A stretch of DNA of 64,000 nt from Echinometra lucunter (Eukaryota > Echinodermata > Echinoidea > Camarodonta > Echinometridae): NCBI GenBank assembly GCA_029962745.1, contig CM057162.1, positions 5,401,802 to 5,465,801 on the forward strand, given 5' to 3'. Below, piece by piece: positions 52,730 to 64,000 of this stretch (position 1 is the first letter of the stretch; each line of letters begins with the position of its first letter). The position numbers were made by a program, and so were the translations under genes. Below the pieces are notes generated by a model. It searched no databases. It saw only the letters and a list, made by a program, of their open reading frames with translations, and had not been told where the DNA came from.

Positions 52730-53857
52730 TCAGAGGTCAACCACTACAGGGGCCTCATCCTCAGGTTCCTCATCAAAATCCCAGGTGAAATGTTTGGTCA
52801 GGTTCTTCTTGAACTTCCTGCCTTTCTCCTTCAAGGCTCCCTCTGCCTCGGACTGATTCAAGTTCAGAAAAAAGTCCCTCAGGGTAACAGTAAGAAAGTT
52901 ATTGCTTGAAACAATATCCACAAAGAAATCAGATGGGATCTCCCGCACCTGGAAATGAAGGACACTGACCAGGGTGGAGTAGAGTTCACTATGTGTGGAC
53001 ATTGCTTCGATGCAGGAACAGAGAAGGTGGACAAGCTTTTTCCACTGGTCAAAGGCATCATAGACCTGTCCTATGAGGAAGCACACAAAGGCAAGCTGAA
53101 GCTCTGCTAGGACACCCTGAGAGTCTGTTGGGTAGTTTTCAACCAGGAGTTTGTCCAAAGTAAAGGTGTGGTCCAAGCTGTACTTGGTGATCTCTCTGGG
53201 TGTTGCACCATCTGGGTAGTTCTGTTTGGAGATCTTGGAGAATCTGATCTCTGTTCCTGGCTTACGATGCATCTGAGGCAAGTGATCTTCGGGATTCTTG
53301 CTCCTCAGAAGTTCTTTATTGGCCTCTGCCATCAGTTTCCTATCAGCTGTTGTCCTGGTGGCCATGTCAGGGACAAGCTGAGCCACTGACACAATCTTCC
53401 CACTAAGTGGGGCGAGCTTTGCTACTATGTCCTCACTGATAAGATTTGTCAGAGAAACCCATCGTTTCAAACTTTCATATGGATAAGCACCTAAGAATAG
53501 ATCAAACTCCTGAAGCTGCGATTTCTCATCCTGATCAGAACTATCCGTCACCTTCACATCAACCAAATCCTCAATTCCTGCATCCCATTTCTTGATGACT
53601 ATCTCTCTGGGTTTGAAACAGTGAAAGAATCCTGTCCTTGGCGCTGAGTCTCTACTGCTCAAGTTCACTGCACTGTAATAGACAAAGTGCACTCCCGGCG
53701 GAATCATCTTCACTCCTTTGAATCGGTTACCGGTGTTCCAGGAATTGTAATCAATCCCAAACTCTGTTCCCGGAGGTACATCAAGAAGGATCAGGGCAGC
53801 TCCTTCCTCAAACAGAACATTAGCAGTCTTCTGATCCATGTTACTTGAAGATGCCAT
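52730..53857 (-). CDS. AAR2: AAR2 splicing factor (U5 snRNP assembly), complete
   Basis: AAR2 binds Prp8 in an immature U5 snRNP in place of Brr2 and is exchanged during nuclear maturation of the particle, so it is needed for spliceosome assembly. The uninterrupted frame encodes 375 residues; human AAR2 has 384. Clear matches to the family include GTEFGIDYNSW (about 30-40), KMIPPGVHF (about 50-58), LGAYPYESLKRWVSLTN (about 126-142), PGTEIRFSKI (about 201-210), EITKYSLDHT, ELQLAFVCFL, IPSDFFVDIVSSNNFLT, and the C-terminus WDFDEEPEDEAPVVVDL. The N-terminal beta-rich and C-terminal helical AAR2 domains are both whole. The ATG (53857-53855) follows AAA and is preceded by a splice acceptor, so at least one 5' UTR intron is likely. 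The whole coding sequence lies in one exon. TTTAAT at 52411-52416 would read ATTAAA on this strand and may be the poly(A) signal. Confidence 0.95.
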   Translation of the reverse strand: MASSSNMDQKTANVLFEEGAALILLDVPPGTEFGIDYNSWNTGNRFKGVKMIPPGVHFVYYSAVNLSSRDSAPRTGFFHCFKPREIVIKKWDAGIEDLVDVKVTDSSDQDEKSQLQEFDLFLGAYPYESLKRWVSLTNLISEDIVAKLAPLSGKIVSVAQLVPDMATRTTADRKLMAEANKELLRSKNPEDHLPQMHRKPGTEIRFSKISKQNYPDGATPREITKYSLDHTFTLDKLLVENYPTDSQGVLAELQLAFVCFLIGQVYDAFDQWKKLVHLLCSCIEAMSTHSELYSTLVSVLHFQVREIPSDFFVDIVSSNNFLTVTLRDFFLNLNQSEAEGALKEKGRKFKKNLTKHFTWDFDEEPEDEAPVVVDL

Positions 53858-53876
53858 TTTCTCTTTTCATCTTCCT
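53858..53876 (-). other. AAR2 5' UTR end and 3' splice site
   Basis: On the - strand CATCTTTTTAG ends at 53875, followed by 17 bases and then the AAR2 ATG. This is a good pyrimidine tract plus AG, so the transcript probably starts at an upstream noncoding exon, at higher coordinates. That exon was not located. Two transposon copies (53950-54360 and 54664-55019) would lie inside the resulting intron. Confidence 0.5.
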
Positions 53877-53949
53877 AAAAAGATGAATGAAAGCAAACAC
53901 AGATATGGAAAATAAAAAATGAATTCACTCTAACATTAAACTACCCCTG

Positions 53950-54360
53950 TTAACCCATTCGTGACAGGAATTATTTAAAGCCTAATTTGATCAGCTTTTA
54001 TTCTTCAAATTGGCTACACCAACATTTTTCTTGTATGGCTACATTTTTCTTATAAAACATCATGTATCTGAAATAAATATAAATTGACTGAATGTATGAT
54101 GAGAAGTCATAAAGTTGCCAATTTGCAGGGAAAAATGGTAAATTTATTCATTGCATTGCCAATTTAAGGATTTGAATGCTTATTTTCCTTTTTAAAATTT
54201 TCAGCATCAAACAACAAATATGGATGCAACCAAAATGGGCAAAATTTGTGTAGAATTTTTTGCTCTTTCTGCTCATGTATTTGGTATGATTTTTAGGGCT
54301 TTGCATCAAAAGATATTAGGCCAAACCACAAAATGTGGACCTCTGTCACGAATGGGTTAA
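53950..54360 (+). mobile_element. piggyBac-like MITE, family A copy 6
   Basis: Both TTAA ends and intact terminal repeats. It starts 73 bp upstream of the AAR2 3' splice site, so it is probably inside the AAR2 5' UTR intron. Confidence 0.85.
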
Positions 54361-54663
54361 TGTTATCATTTACACTTCTACATGTACAAACTTTTCTGAA
54401 GATAAGCTTGTACTCCACAGGTCACAATAGCTATTACAGGTGAATAGGCTTCAATTCAACTCTAAATGCCCAAATTTGTAGCAAAGTAAGAGTTGAAGAA
54501 TCCTTGAATCAGGTAATCTAGCAACTTAATGAAAATTAAATCTTGCTTAGAGCAATTTTTTTGTCTGTTTCTGACTGCTGCAACAATGAATGTTGGACAC
54601 AGGCATGAGTGCATCATTTTTAATGTCTTTAATTATCGGCAAGTTACTCAGAGAGTGCATAAA

Positions 54664-55019
54664 CAGGGCTCTACAAAAATTTGTCTTCCTGCTTGCCCGT
54701 TTGGGCAAGTTTCTTTGAAAATTACTTGCCTAAAACATATTTTGCTTGCCTGAAAACATATATTACTTGTTCTGTTTCCACAAAATACGAAAATTCATGA
54801 CAGTTTGAATTAAATTTTGCAACATTGATATTCATAAGCCATTGCTGAAGATGTACTTGCACTGTGAGCATTATATCAACTGACTGATTTTTAAATTTGT
54901 TCTCATGACAGCTTTGATGGAGTTGGCTTGCCCTTTTGGGCAAGTGACTTCAAAGTTCACTTGCCCTTTCATGATTTTTACTTGCCCCGGGCAAGCGGGC
55001 AAATGGGTTTGTAGAGCCC
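54664..55019. mobile_element. hAT-like MITE CAGGGCTCTACA
   Basis: Begins CAGGGCTCTACAAAAATTTG and ends CAAATGGGTTTGTAGAGCCC. Flanked by an exact 8-bp duplication TGCATAAA (54656-54663 and 55020-55027). It contains GCTTGCCC/GGGCAAG repeats near both ends. Terminal sequence and 8-bp duplication agree with hAT. Confidence 0.85.
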
Positions 55020-55975
55020 TGCATAAAGATCATATTACCATTTTCTTTTGCTTTTTTTTGAAGGTTTTTACACTCACAGTAACTTTAAAACAAAAACACT
55101 ACAGAGGTCTAAATACTGTTGCAATGCCTGGCTACGACCACTCATAGGGCCAAACGTGTGTGGGGCTGTAGCGAACATTCACCGTTGCAGCAGTCAAGAA
55201 CAGACAATAAAATTGCCCTAAGCAAGATTTAATTTTCCTAAATTTGCTAGATTATCTGATTCAGGGACTCTTTCAACTCGTCTTAATATGCGACAAATTT
55301 GGGGATTCAGAGCTGAAAATGGAATTTTAAAATTGAATTATTATTTTCCTCTCATGTGTGATATTCTACCAAGCCCAAATGCCTGGGAATACACACACCA
55401 GCTACAGAAGCTTTTCCCCCGCAATGACTACTATGGAGTACAAGCTTATCTGAGATAAGCTTGTACAGTGTACATGTAGTGGCGCTTGCTCAGTCTCGGC
55501 CGGGAAGCGCATTTCGTTTTACACCGTAGCCTGGGCATTTTTTCTATCAATGGCATCAAACGTGCTGGTTTCAAAGTCTAGGGTTTCGTTTCAGCCATGA
55601 ATCTCTCTGTTTTCAGCTCTCCTACGCCCTATACCCAATGAACTCAGTTCTGTGCCTATACCACGTACAGCGGCACACGCCGAGATCGTGTACATGTACA
55701 GAGAGAATAGATGAAAGAAAAAGCAAAGAAATACAGAAGGAAAAGGGGCCTTCAAGGAACTGAAGGCAAAGAAACAGATGAGAGGATTACCCAAAGAAAT
55801 GCACAAAGAAAGATGGATCCATAGGCCTAGAAGTCCATAAAGAAAAGGGAAAGGTATAGATACTATAGATAAAAGAAAAAAAAAACACGAAGAACAATGA
55901 ATTCTTGTATCCTCTGTTCTTTCTTCATATATTTCTTTGTGCTTCCTCTCATCTATTCTCTCCCATGTCCATATG

Positions 55976-56077
55976 GGCAAGACTTTTGCGACAGCCACCC
56001 AACATGAATGAACATGATGAAAGGTGTGCTTTATTCCGTTAGCAAATTTGGGTGGCTGTCGCAAAAGGAAGTCTTTC
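55976..56077. repeat. Inverted repeat (hairpin)
   Basis: TTTTGCGACAGCCACCCAA and TTGGGTGGCTGTCGCAAAA are exact 19-bp complements about 50 bp apart, extended by imperfect flanks (CAAGACTTTTG / CAAAAGGAAGTC). Confidence 0.85.
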
Positions 56078-57199
56078 CTCCATATGTTTTTATTTGTTCT
56101 TCCTTCCATCTATCTTCTTCTCTCTCCTTATGTATTTCATTGTTTTTTTCTCCTTTAGGCTTTAGAATTAAATAGACGTCTCTAACATTAGACTAGAATC
56201 TAGACTAGACATGCTAGACTAGAGAACTCAGCTCGTTCGCGCACATTATTAATTTATGTGCATGCAGTGGATATCTTGGTTGTCGTCTATGTTCGCTGAC
56301 GACTTAGACTCTTTCACCAGAGCACTTGTAGGATTTTTTTCGCAAAAATGTCTAGGCAACGGTGTAAAACGAAAACGCGCGGCCGGGCAAGCGTTGAGCG
56401 ACTAGCAACAAGGGTTCATAAGTAGAGACACAGAAACGTACATATGGGACTGAAATTAAATTCCAAAATATTTTTTCCCACTATCTTTGTGACTCAACAT
56501 TTAATATACCATTCAAAATTATGTTCAAGTGATAGATATTCGCTACAAACTCATAATACATAATAATCAGGCAGACCAAAATCACTTACCGATGTAATTT
56601 GCAGGTTGATAAAAGACTAGGTCAATCGTCGTCTAGAATTTGCGAAATGATCTATGTGTATGCCATAGATGGCGCTAGACTAGAAATGTCGTGAGAAAGA
56701 TGAGGTGGGAAAAACAAACCTCACTGGTCAGCTTCCCCTGTGAGATTTGAAAAAAAAAAGAAAAATAAAAAGGAAGGGGGGGGGGGAGTTAGATCGTTCA
56801 CCATTTATCACCATTATTATTATCATCTTCATCCTCATCATCCTCATCATCCTCATCATCATCGACCATCACCATATGTCTGCTGAGTAGTGGCCTTAAT
56901 TTTATATTACTCCCTAAGAGTTACTGGTTGAAATGAAATTGATGAATAATGTATCACTTTTGAAAGTTAGAAGATATAAATGTTTCAGCTAATGATTGTG
57001 GGTTTTGGTGTTTTTCAAAGAAATATAGGTAATAATTTTGATATCTCTCATCTAAATGCAACAAAGCCGAAATCAGAATTTTGACGATCTTGTTTTTCTA
57101 TTGTCCTGCCTCGATCTAGCATGACTTTTCACTTATTGGTATAACTGAAACAAGTTGGTTTAAGCCCACTTATGATGTAAATAATTATGTTTTAGAGAA

Positions 57200-58217
57200 C
57201 TGGGGCGCGTTTCATGAAACCGTCATAACTACAAGATCAACGACATCTCGGAGTTGTCGGTCATCTTGTCTGCTAAGTGTTTCACAAAGCCGTCTTTGCC
57301 AAGACCAGCGACAATTTCCCTGACCAATGACTTGTCGCTCCTCGACCTCCGAATATGTCATATCTTTTTAGCACGCCATCACAGCTCACCTTTTCGTCGG
57401 CTATGGGCAGCTCGCGGGCAGCGAAAAATAAGGAATATTTATTTATTAAATACAAATATTTCTTGCGTTCCAGACTCTCATTCCATAACAAGTTATTACT
57501 GATGTTGATATTAAATTATAAGTGAAATAACCTTTATGTCTTAGCGGCGTTTTAACCCTCCAGCAAGTAATTGTGATTAATATTGATTATCCTCCCATCA
57601 GTTTCCCATAGAAAATGGAGCAGTCTGTATTTACAGGCTCGTAAGTACGATGACAATTCAACACATATGAACTTCTTCCATATTTCCCCTTTTCGCAACT
57701 ACAGTATTTATTGAAATCATATAAAATTTATTCGTTAATGAATTACTGTCAAAATTTCGATCGGAGAATACACCAATTCACTATGTTTCAAAAATTAAAG
57801 CAAAATATGGGTCTGCTTTCAACAATTTGTCAATTACGGTGTCCTCTTAATTACAAATCTAAATTCGCAAAGCGCAACAGCAGCTTTTTGTTTATTAATT
57901 TTAGAAATTCTCAGATGTCACAATTAATATAGTTTTTCACGTGAATGCAACGTTTGTATTATGTTTATCAAGTCCCATTGATGTTTTCTATACTCTTCCG
58001 ACAATTACAGCAAAGTTGAGTCTAAATTGTGTTGGAATGATTGATAATAAGTGCAGTGGATTGTGATCAAGGCTATCTTTTTCAGCTGATAGTATCGATA
58101 TTGGATTTGTGAGATGTCAGGCTTTCGTGAAACACTTTGTCAGGTCCATGACATCTCCGTAGATCATCGACAAGAGATATGACTGTCATGGAGTTGGTTT
58201 CATGACACGCGCCCCTG
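57200..58217. mobile_element. 1.0-kb TIR element GGGGCGCGTTTCATGA
   Basis: CTGGGGCGCGTTTCATGAAA at the left and TTTCATGACACGCGCCCC at the right, with CATCTCGGAGTTGTCG / GACAAGAGATATGACTGTC subterminal parts. About 1018 bp, no coding sequence recognised. Confidence 0.65.
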
Positions 58218-58359
58218 GATATTCTCTTCTTCATGTCTGCCGACCTGACAAGCTTGGTGGTGGGATGGTCCTTTACATTAAGGAAGAATCAGACAGTAGA
58301 TTTGTGTAATGATTTTTGTATGTATGTTTTGGTTTTTGAATAAATTCATTAAATCATTT

Positions 58360-58500
58360 TGTTCATTCAATCAGTCATCATCATCTTAACCATGATGATG
58401 ATCATCATCATCATCATTATAGTCATCGTCGTCATCATCGTCATCATCATCATCGTCATCATCGTCATCATTATTATCATTTTCATCATCTTCACTATAA
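58360..58500. repeat. Short (ATC/GTC)n tract
   Basis: About 130 bp of CATCATCGTCATC-type repeats. A similar, shorter tract is at about 56815-56875. Confidence 0.85.
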
Positions 58501-59054
58501 ACTCGATCAATAATCCTCAACATCATATCCTCATTAAAATCTCAGCTCATTCTATGACACAGAGAGAAACAGAGAATGCAACTTTTTTCAAACACCATAA
58601 TACGCTTAAACACTTTATTCCAATCATTAAATGTGAAATCATCGATAAAAGTGAACAGTGTAACACAACACTGAAATTCACACTGAAGAATTAAGACTTG
58701 TAACTGTTAGGCGGTAGTAGAATGAAAACCTGAATGTATTCACTGAGAGATGAAATAAGATATTCTTCTTTTCAATATTTTACATGCAGATATTGTTCCA
58801 CAAAAAGCCCTACATAGAATTATGCATTTATACATTCTTGCCTTTACATGCTCTAAAGAAAACTGTTTATTTTCATGTTTATTTGGGCGAAGTTCTGAAT
58901 TTAAGTAGAATATATACATACATTTTTTTTCTTTAAAGATGAACCTACAAGATCTACTGTGTGACAATTTGTCTTGTAATCAGTTGTATACTTAAAATGA
59001 TTCACAACTCAGCTGTTCTAATTTACATGAAAGAACTATCATTTACGTAATGGT

Positions 59055-59344
59055 GGTGACAACCCACTTCACCAAAGGCCCGCGAGACCGAAGGCCCGCG
59101 AGGCTGAAAATAGCAAATTGTAATCTACAATATCACACTGCTCTAACCAATTCCTGTGCCAGAAGGAAGTTTAAGAAGTATGAAAGAGCAGCATGACCTC
59201 CGGAAACGAGGACTTAACATGCTAAAGGAGACATATTTTATATACCGATAGCGCATTATTTGTGATGAAGGAAAACACAATACGAGAAAAGTCGGCCTCG
59301 CTGGCTTTCGGTCTCACGGGCCATCGGTCAAGTGGGTGGACCCT
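59055..59344 (-). mobile_element. hAT-like MITE, family B copy 2
   Basis: Reverse-oriented copy of the 2474-2772 element, 290 bp, flanked by a perfect 8-bp duplication GTAATGGT (59047-59054 and 59345-59352). This sets the element ends as GGTGACAACCC and GGGTGGACCCT. It is about as long as copy 1. Confidence 0.8.
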
Positions 59345-59352
59345 GTAATGGT

Positions 59353-62300
59353 GATTGAGGATGAGATAAAATGAAGGAAATAATCAAGCCTAAAGGAAAA
59401 AAAAAGGGAAGAAGATTGAGAGCAGACAAAGAGAGAGAGAGAGAGAGAGAGGAATGCCTGTCACTAGTATTGGACATTCGTACGGACAAAATGCTTGTAA
59501 TGGTTTTATAAGTGAGCAATGAAAATGAGTAGTTTTGCACTGAGTATTGACACAACTTCTTAATTTTCCTTCATAAAATATTTATACTTATATGCTACAA
59601 ATTCTTAAATGTACAACTTGTGGATTTCACACATTAACTTCAACTCACATCTTTTATGTACACAACATGTATTACAATGTGAACTGAGCCAAACTTGACT
59701 GAAAAAACACCTAGTATCATGTACGGTAATAAAGAATCATAAGGCCCTATTCAGACATGAGGAGCAAAAAATGCTTCTGTATGACATGACTTAAGCATGG
59801 TGTGCTTCACTTTTCTCTACCAACATGCAGATCAGTGAGTGTGCATGTACAGGTTTTGCTGAGCACAGTTCATATTTTTTCTACACTGTCAAATACTGCA
59901 ACTTGCAAATATTCCATGCAAAGGTTTGCCATCACATTTTTCTTTACATTTTTTTTTTACCCATCATGTCTGAGCAAAGCTTGATGATGGAAAAATAATA
60001 TGTATAATCATTCAATCTATCCCAGCACCCATATCACTACAAACAATAGATGACGAATCAGGTGGGTGTTTCACAAAGACTAAGATTGACTAAAATCGCA
60101 CTTATGGCTGGCCACTCATGCCACTGTTTTCTTTCACCATGGATCTCTCAAAGGATTTGCAAATCATGGTCAAAAATCTGCAGAATTAACAATCTTTTAT
60201 AATTCATTGATAAAGAAAACAAAATATGTAAATTCTTCAAATTTCTGACGATGATTTGCACATCCCTTGAGAGACCGATGGTGAAAGCAAACGTGGCATG
60301 AATGGCCTGCCATGGTTAAGAACGATTCGAGTCAATCTTAGTTTTTGTGAAACACCCCCCAGGATAAGGGAGGAGAGGCTAGGAAAGAGAGACACAGAAC
60401 AGACAAACGATAGGTACAGTATAAATATAAATTTGTTCATAAATGTTAATTACAAATTTTATTACATGTTTGTATTTATCTACAGCATGAAATGAACCTA
60501 CAACAACATGCTCAGACAGATAGACTGGCGCATTAACTCTACTACAGTGCATGTTATGTAGTAATTAGCTTGAATCATTACAAGAAGGAATTGGGCACCA
60601 CTTAACATCTGCCTAGATAGCAAGAAATTGTTAGTAAAACCATAAGTGCCTATAAAATACATTTCCTGGCTAAATGCAGTTGGCTTTTCATGCTGACAAG
60701 ATAAGAAAGAAATTCACAATAAATGGTTGCGAAATAGCACTCTCATTTCTCAAAAGCTCCTGGGTAAATAAAGCAAGAGAAAAGCTGCACACTGTTAGTA
60801 CTACGAAGCTACAATTTCATACTTTACAGAAAACATTTAAAGAAAAGACTTGGGTATAAACAAAATACTATGAAGGTGGCTTTTCATCTATACATGTATT
60901 GAAAATAGGTTTATTCCATGAAACATCAACATCATTCTAAAAAGCAGTAAACAAATAATAATAAAGCAAATAAACAAAGACTGAGAATGATAATAATGGA
61001 TTACAAGGTACAGCTTGAATAGCAAACTGTAAATGTAGACCAGTAGACTTGAAAATCTTCTTCTGATTGACATCATATAAAAGTAACGGCATCAAGAAAT
61101 CCTTAGATTGGTGAAGAGAACCATACGAATCCACCAAAATGCAGGCCTTGTGAGAAATTAACAGACTTGTAGCACGAGAATCATGCTAGGCTATATTCAC
61201 ACATGTCTGAAAAGCGTGTCAGAAAGCATTGTACCTCAGACTATCAACATCTACATTTTTTGATATTCAAATTTGATTGCTCTGCTGGAGATTACCATGA
61301 AGAAATGAATTTAAGAACAGATGAATCTGGTAAGATGATGTTTCCACAAATTGTTGCTCTTACAGCTTTATAAAGCACAATATATAGATATGTATCATAT
61401 CTATGGTGTATATTTCAATAGTGATTATGCGTCATTGAGATTTCTCTTCCTTTGTCAATAAAAGAGTATTTCATCAGCGTAATTTGAGTGAAAACGTGGT
61501 CCACATTTACAATCATGCAAACAAAATAAGACAAATTATACATGCAAGATGCTTGTATTTATTGACTTCCAAGTACAATATCGCTAATAATAATAATAAA
61601 CAAGTAGTTACCACATGATGGGTTCCAAATAAAAAATGGCTAGCTTGAATATATATATTCCTGTAATACAAATCATGAAAGAATTACAAAAATAAGAACT
61701 CACAATATCTCATCACTATAAATGACCAAAGCTTTATGATGTGCCGTACAAAAGATTTTTCTTCGCACTCAGTAAACATCAAACTCGTAAGATGAGTGAC
61801 TTGCAATAACTATAAGAAGTAAACACTATTAATTCAACTCTAACAATTTCTTAGTGAAATGTCATCAAAGGTGAAGTGTCAAAACATGACAAAGATTTCC
61901 ACTTCAGTTTTTATACATCAATTCTATAAAAAAACAAACATTCTTTCATGATGCTGCCTTTTAAGGGAAACTAACAAAGATAGCATGAACATTGCAAAGA
62001 CAGCAACTTTTATGCTAAGTTAGAAAGAATTTATTTACATCCCGCTTTCTTGCACCAATTTTCCAACTTACAACCTTCTTAAAAGTACCAAAGGTATGTT
62101 CTACTATATCAAAACACAACAAATAAAACAATATTTATACACAGAACTGACAACACTCATACAATTAATACATCTTGAACGATAATTACAATATAAATGA
62201 ATATCCAGAAATGTACAATCTTTTACATGATAAATCCAATCAAAAACAGAAAATTTAATATATTCAATTGGCTAAAGTACTTTCTGATCTTTTATTAAAA

Positions 62301-64000
62301 AAAAAAAAGATACCACTTCTTCCCCCTCCTAATATTTGTTTTAACTAAGACAACTCAGACTACGGTCTATGGAAAATGTGTGTTACATTGAAATCAAATC
62401 GTGCTCAATGGGTTACAGAAATTATTTATTAGTAAACAAAATGAGCAGAAGCCTATAATCAGATGTATCTCAGGCAATTGCTGGAAAAGACAAAAAAAAT
62501 CATGAAACTTGCACAAGTGTCATTACAGTTAAATAAAAATGTCATAGCCAGGATCGAAACTTGTCTTTTATGGTCACAATGCCATAATTAACGTCACGAT
62601 TTTGTTCCTATTTCATTTTGATGATCAATTTCAGATGGCGTTTACATCAGGGTTATCTTTGGTACAATTGTCTGCAGAATTTTAATTGAAATGGAATGTA
62701 CATCGCAAAACATGAACAAATTTTTAAGGCACAGCAGAATATTTCATACAGAAGTTACAGGAATAACTTGGTGATTTCCTTACGTACTTATGACCATTCC
62801 ATTTCTTTTTTTTTGGCCCCAGAATAACTCCACATTTTACCATTCGGTTTTTATATTTCTAACTCCTAAGAGCGATGATCCCATATTCTATGTAAAATCT
62901 TTGCAAAGAAAGAGGTCCAAATTCAATCGCTATCATTCTTTTCAAGTCTTGAAAGAGAATTGAAGTTTGTAAAACAAAAGCAATATTTATCTTTTTTCTG
63001 TTTTTTTTTTTTTTCAATATAATAATTCTGTGGCAGTTCTTTTGATAACACATAAAATAAAAATGTGCACACCATATAAAGCGCATTTCAACTATACTGC
63101 ATTCTCCTAATACACAACAAATCAGGATACAGCCAAAGACACTTCTGTGCACACTTTAGATTCTGTTTATTGATATTATTTGAAAGTATAACAGTTTTTT
63201 TCTCATAACTAGTTTTTTTTTTCTTTTTCTTTTTCATTTGGTAACCCAATACATAATGAACAGCATCTGCTATACACTCTACTACCTGTGACTAGCCACA
63301 ATGGGGCTATCAAATTTTCATTCGACTGCAAGATTATCATTAGAGAAATCATTTCACAGCAGTTTTGGAGAATGAACCAGCATTCGCAAACAAGAAATTT
63401 ATAGAGAGAGAGAGAAAATGCATGTGAAGTTCTCAGGAATATTTTGATGCAAGCATAATTTAGTGACAGGCAGCATAGACTGAATATATTCATATGACCC
63501 TTGAGTAACATTTGTCATCAGAAACAGTGCAAAGAATCAACTCATTTACAATTATTATTTTACAATGCTCTTCATTTTGCTGCCAATTTGGTGATCAGCA
63601 GAATAATTCGGGAGTGCCAACATATTTGAAAGATATTTTGCCACTAAACTGTTTATTTAATCTTAAAAGAACAAATGGTATCACTGATAAAAATTTATCA
63701 ATATAAGATACTTGGTGCAATATGAAATATCACTTTAGATTATAATGGAACAGTCTTGTGTAACGATTTGTTTAAAATATTATCTTACAACTTAAACTTT
63801 CTCTTGAACAAATACAATAGTGGCACTCTGCATAACTTTACTTTCAACAAAATGATATACTGGTCACTGTGAAATGATTAGGAAATGAGTACACTAACAT
63901 GTATGGTACAGGTGCAGAAAATATCTTAGCTGACAATGAAAGCTTTATTCCAAATTCTACTAATTCATTTATCTACCATACCTTGACTATGATGACCTAA
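59353..64000. other. AT-rich DNA without a recognised gene
   Basis: Apart from a foldback element at 60061-60361 and a short GA tract near 59432-59452, I see no gene, RNA or clear transposon. The stretch from 60400 to the end is unusually poor in repeats compared with the rest of the window and could be a long 3' UTR or intron of a gene beyond the right edge. Confidence 0.5.
60061..60361. mobile_element. Foldback MITE family C, copy 3
   Basis: Full-length copy similar to 33372-33678, with the same palindromic arms and GGTGTTTCACAAAGACTAAG / CTTAGTTTTTGTGAAACACC ends. Confidence 0.8.

Larger units (their letters stand above)
53878..59054. other. Upstream of AAR2: transposons and AT-rich DNA
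   Basis: It contains a piggyBac-like copy, a hAT-like copy, a hairpin (55976-56077), two short ATC tracts (about 56815-56875 and 58370-58500) and a 1.0-kb inverted-repeat element (57200-58217). Somewhere here should be the AAR2 promoter and first exon. 55140-56700 is the least AT-rich part but I cannot point to a start site. Confidence 0.5.

Noticed and set aside
55591..56109. 172-codon frame on the - strand
   Set aside because: It spans a hairpin and low-complexity pyrimidine-rich DNA, and no protein family is recognisable.

Overview
This is a 64 kb window of an animal nuclear genome: AT-rich, intron-rich, with large introns full of short non-autonomous transposons. Two protein-coding genes are clear. 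One is a CBL-family E3 ubiquitin ligase on the + strand, in pieces from 479 to at least 38143. The other is the U5 snRNP assembly factor AAR2 on the - strand (53857 down to 52730). A third gene is suggested by a tiny divergent first exon at 78-47 (- strand), sharing a promoter of about 400 bp with CBL. The many TTTCATGAAA/TTTCATAAAA-type inverted-repeat elements, tRNA-derived SINEs and dispersed TACATG palindromic repeats suggest a marine invertebrate deuterostome, most likely a sea urchin. That is an inference from repeat style and protein similarity; the species cannot be fixed from the sequence alone.

Layout. 1-478: end of a divergent gene's first coding exon, then a promoter with a perfect ETS-type ACCGGAAGT and a CRE-like TGACGTT. 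479-38143: nine CBL exons whose splice phases all fit, giving 875 residues in the order 4-helix bundle, EF-hand, SH2 (together the TKB domain), linker helix, RING, then a long Pro/Ser-rich tail. The tail carries SH3-binding PxxxPR motifs and YxN/YxxP tyrosines. Every landmark checked lies exactly 26 residues earlier than in human CBL (R268=R294, Y345=Y371, C355=C381, W382=W408). A possible tenth exon lies at 40803-40842; no UBA domain was found, and a 500-N gap (44959-45458) lies downstream. 45459-52729: simple repeats (GA, GAA, and an ATC array of about 830 bp) and transposons. 52730-53857: AAR2, with the whole coding sequence in one exon and a splice acceptor just before the ATG. 53878-64000: transposons and AT-rich DNA with no gene I can support.

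The genes are not a functional cluster: CBL ends receptor tyrosine kinase signalling by ubiquitylation, and AAR2 acts in spliceosome assembly. The rest is mainly a record of transposition. At least a dozen short inverted-repeat families are present, several with target-site duplications readable here: TTAA, TA, 3 bp, 8 bp and 9 bp. There are also three clear nested insertions and one element ending 32 bp before the second RING exon. I did not find a convincing new biological system. The most useful leads are the shared promoter, the CBL tail motifs and possible short isoform, the 363-bp elements with 9-bp duplications, and the degenerate satellite with internal inverted repeats in CBL intron 1.
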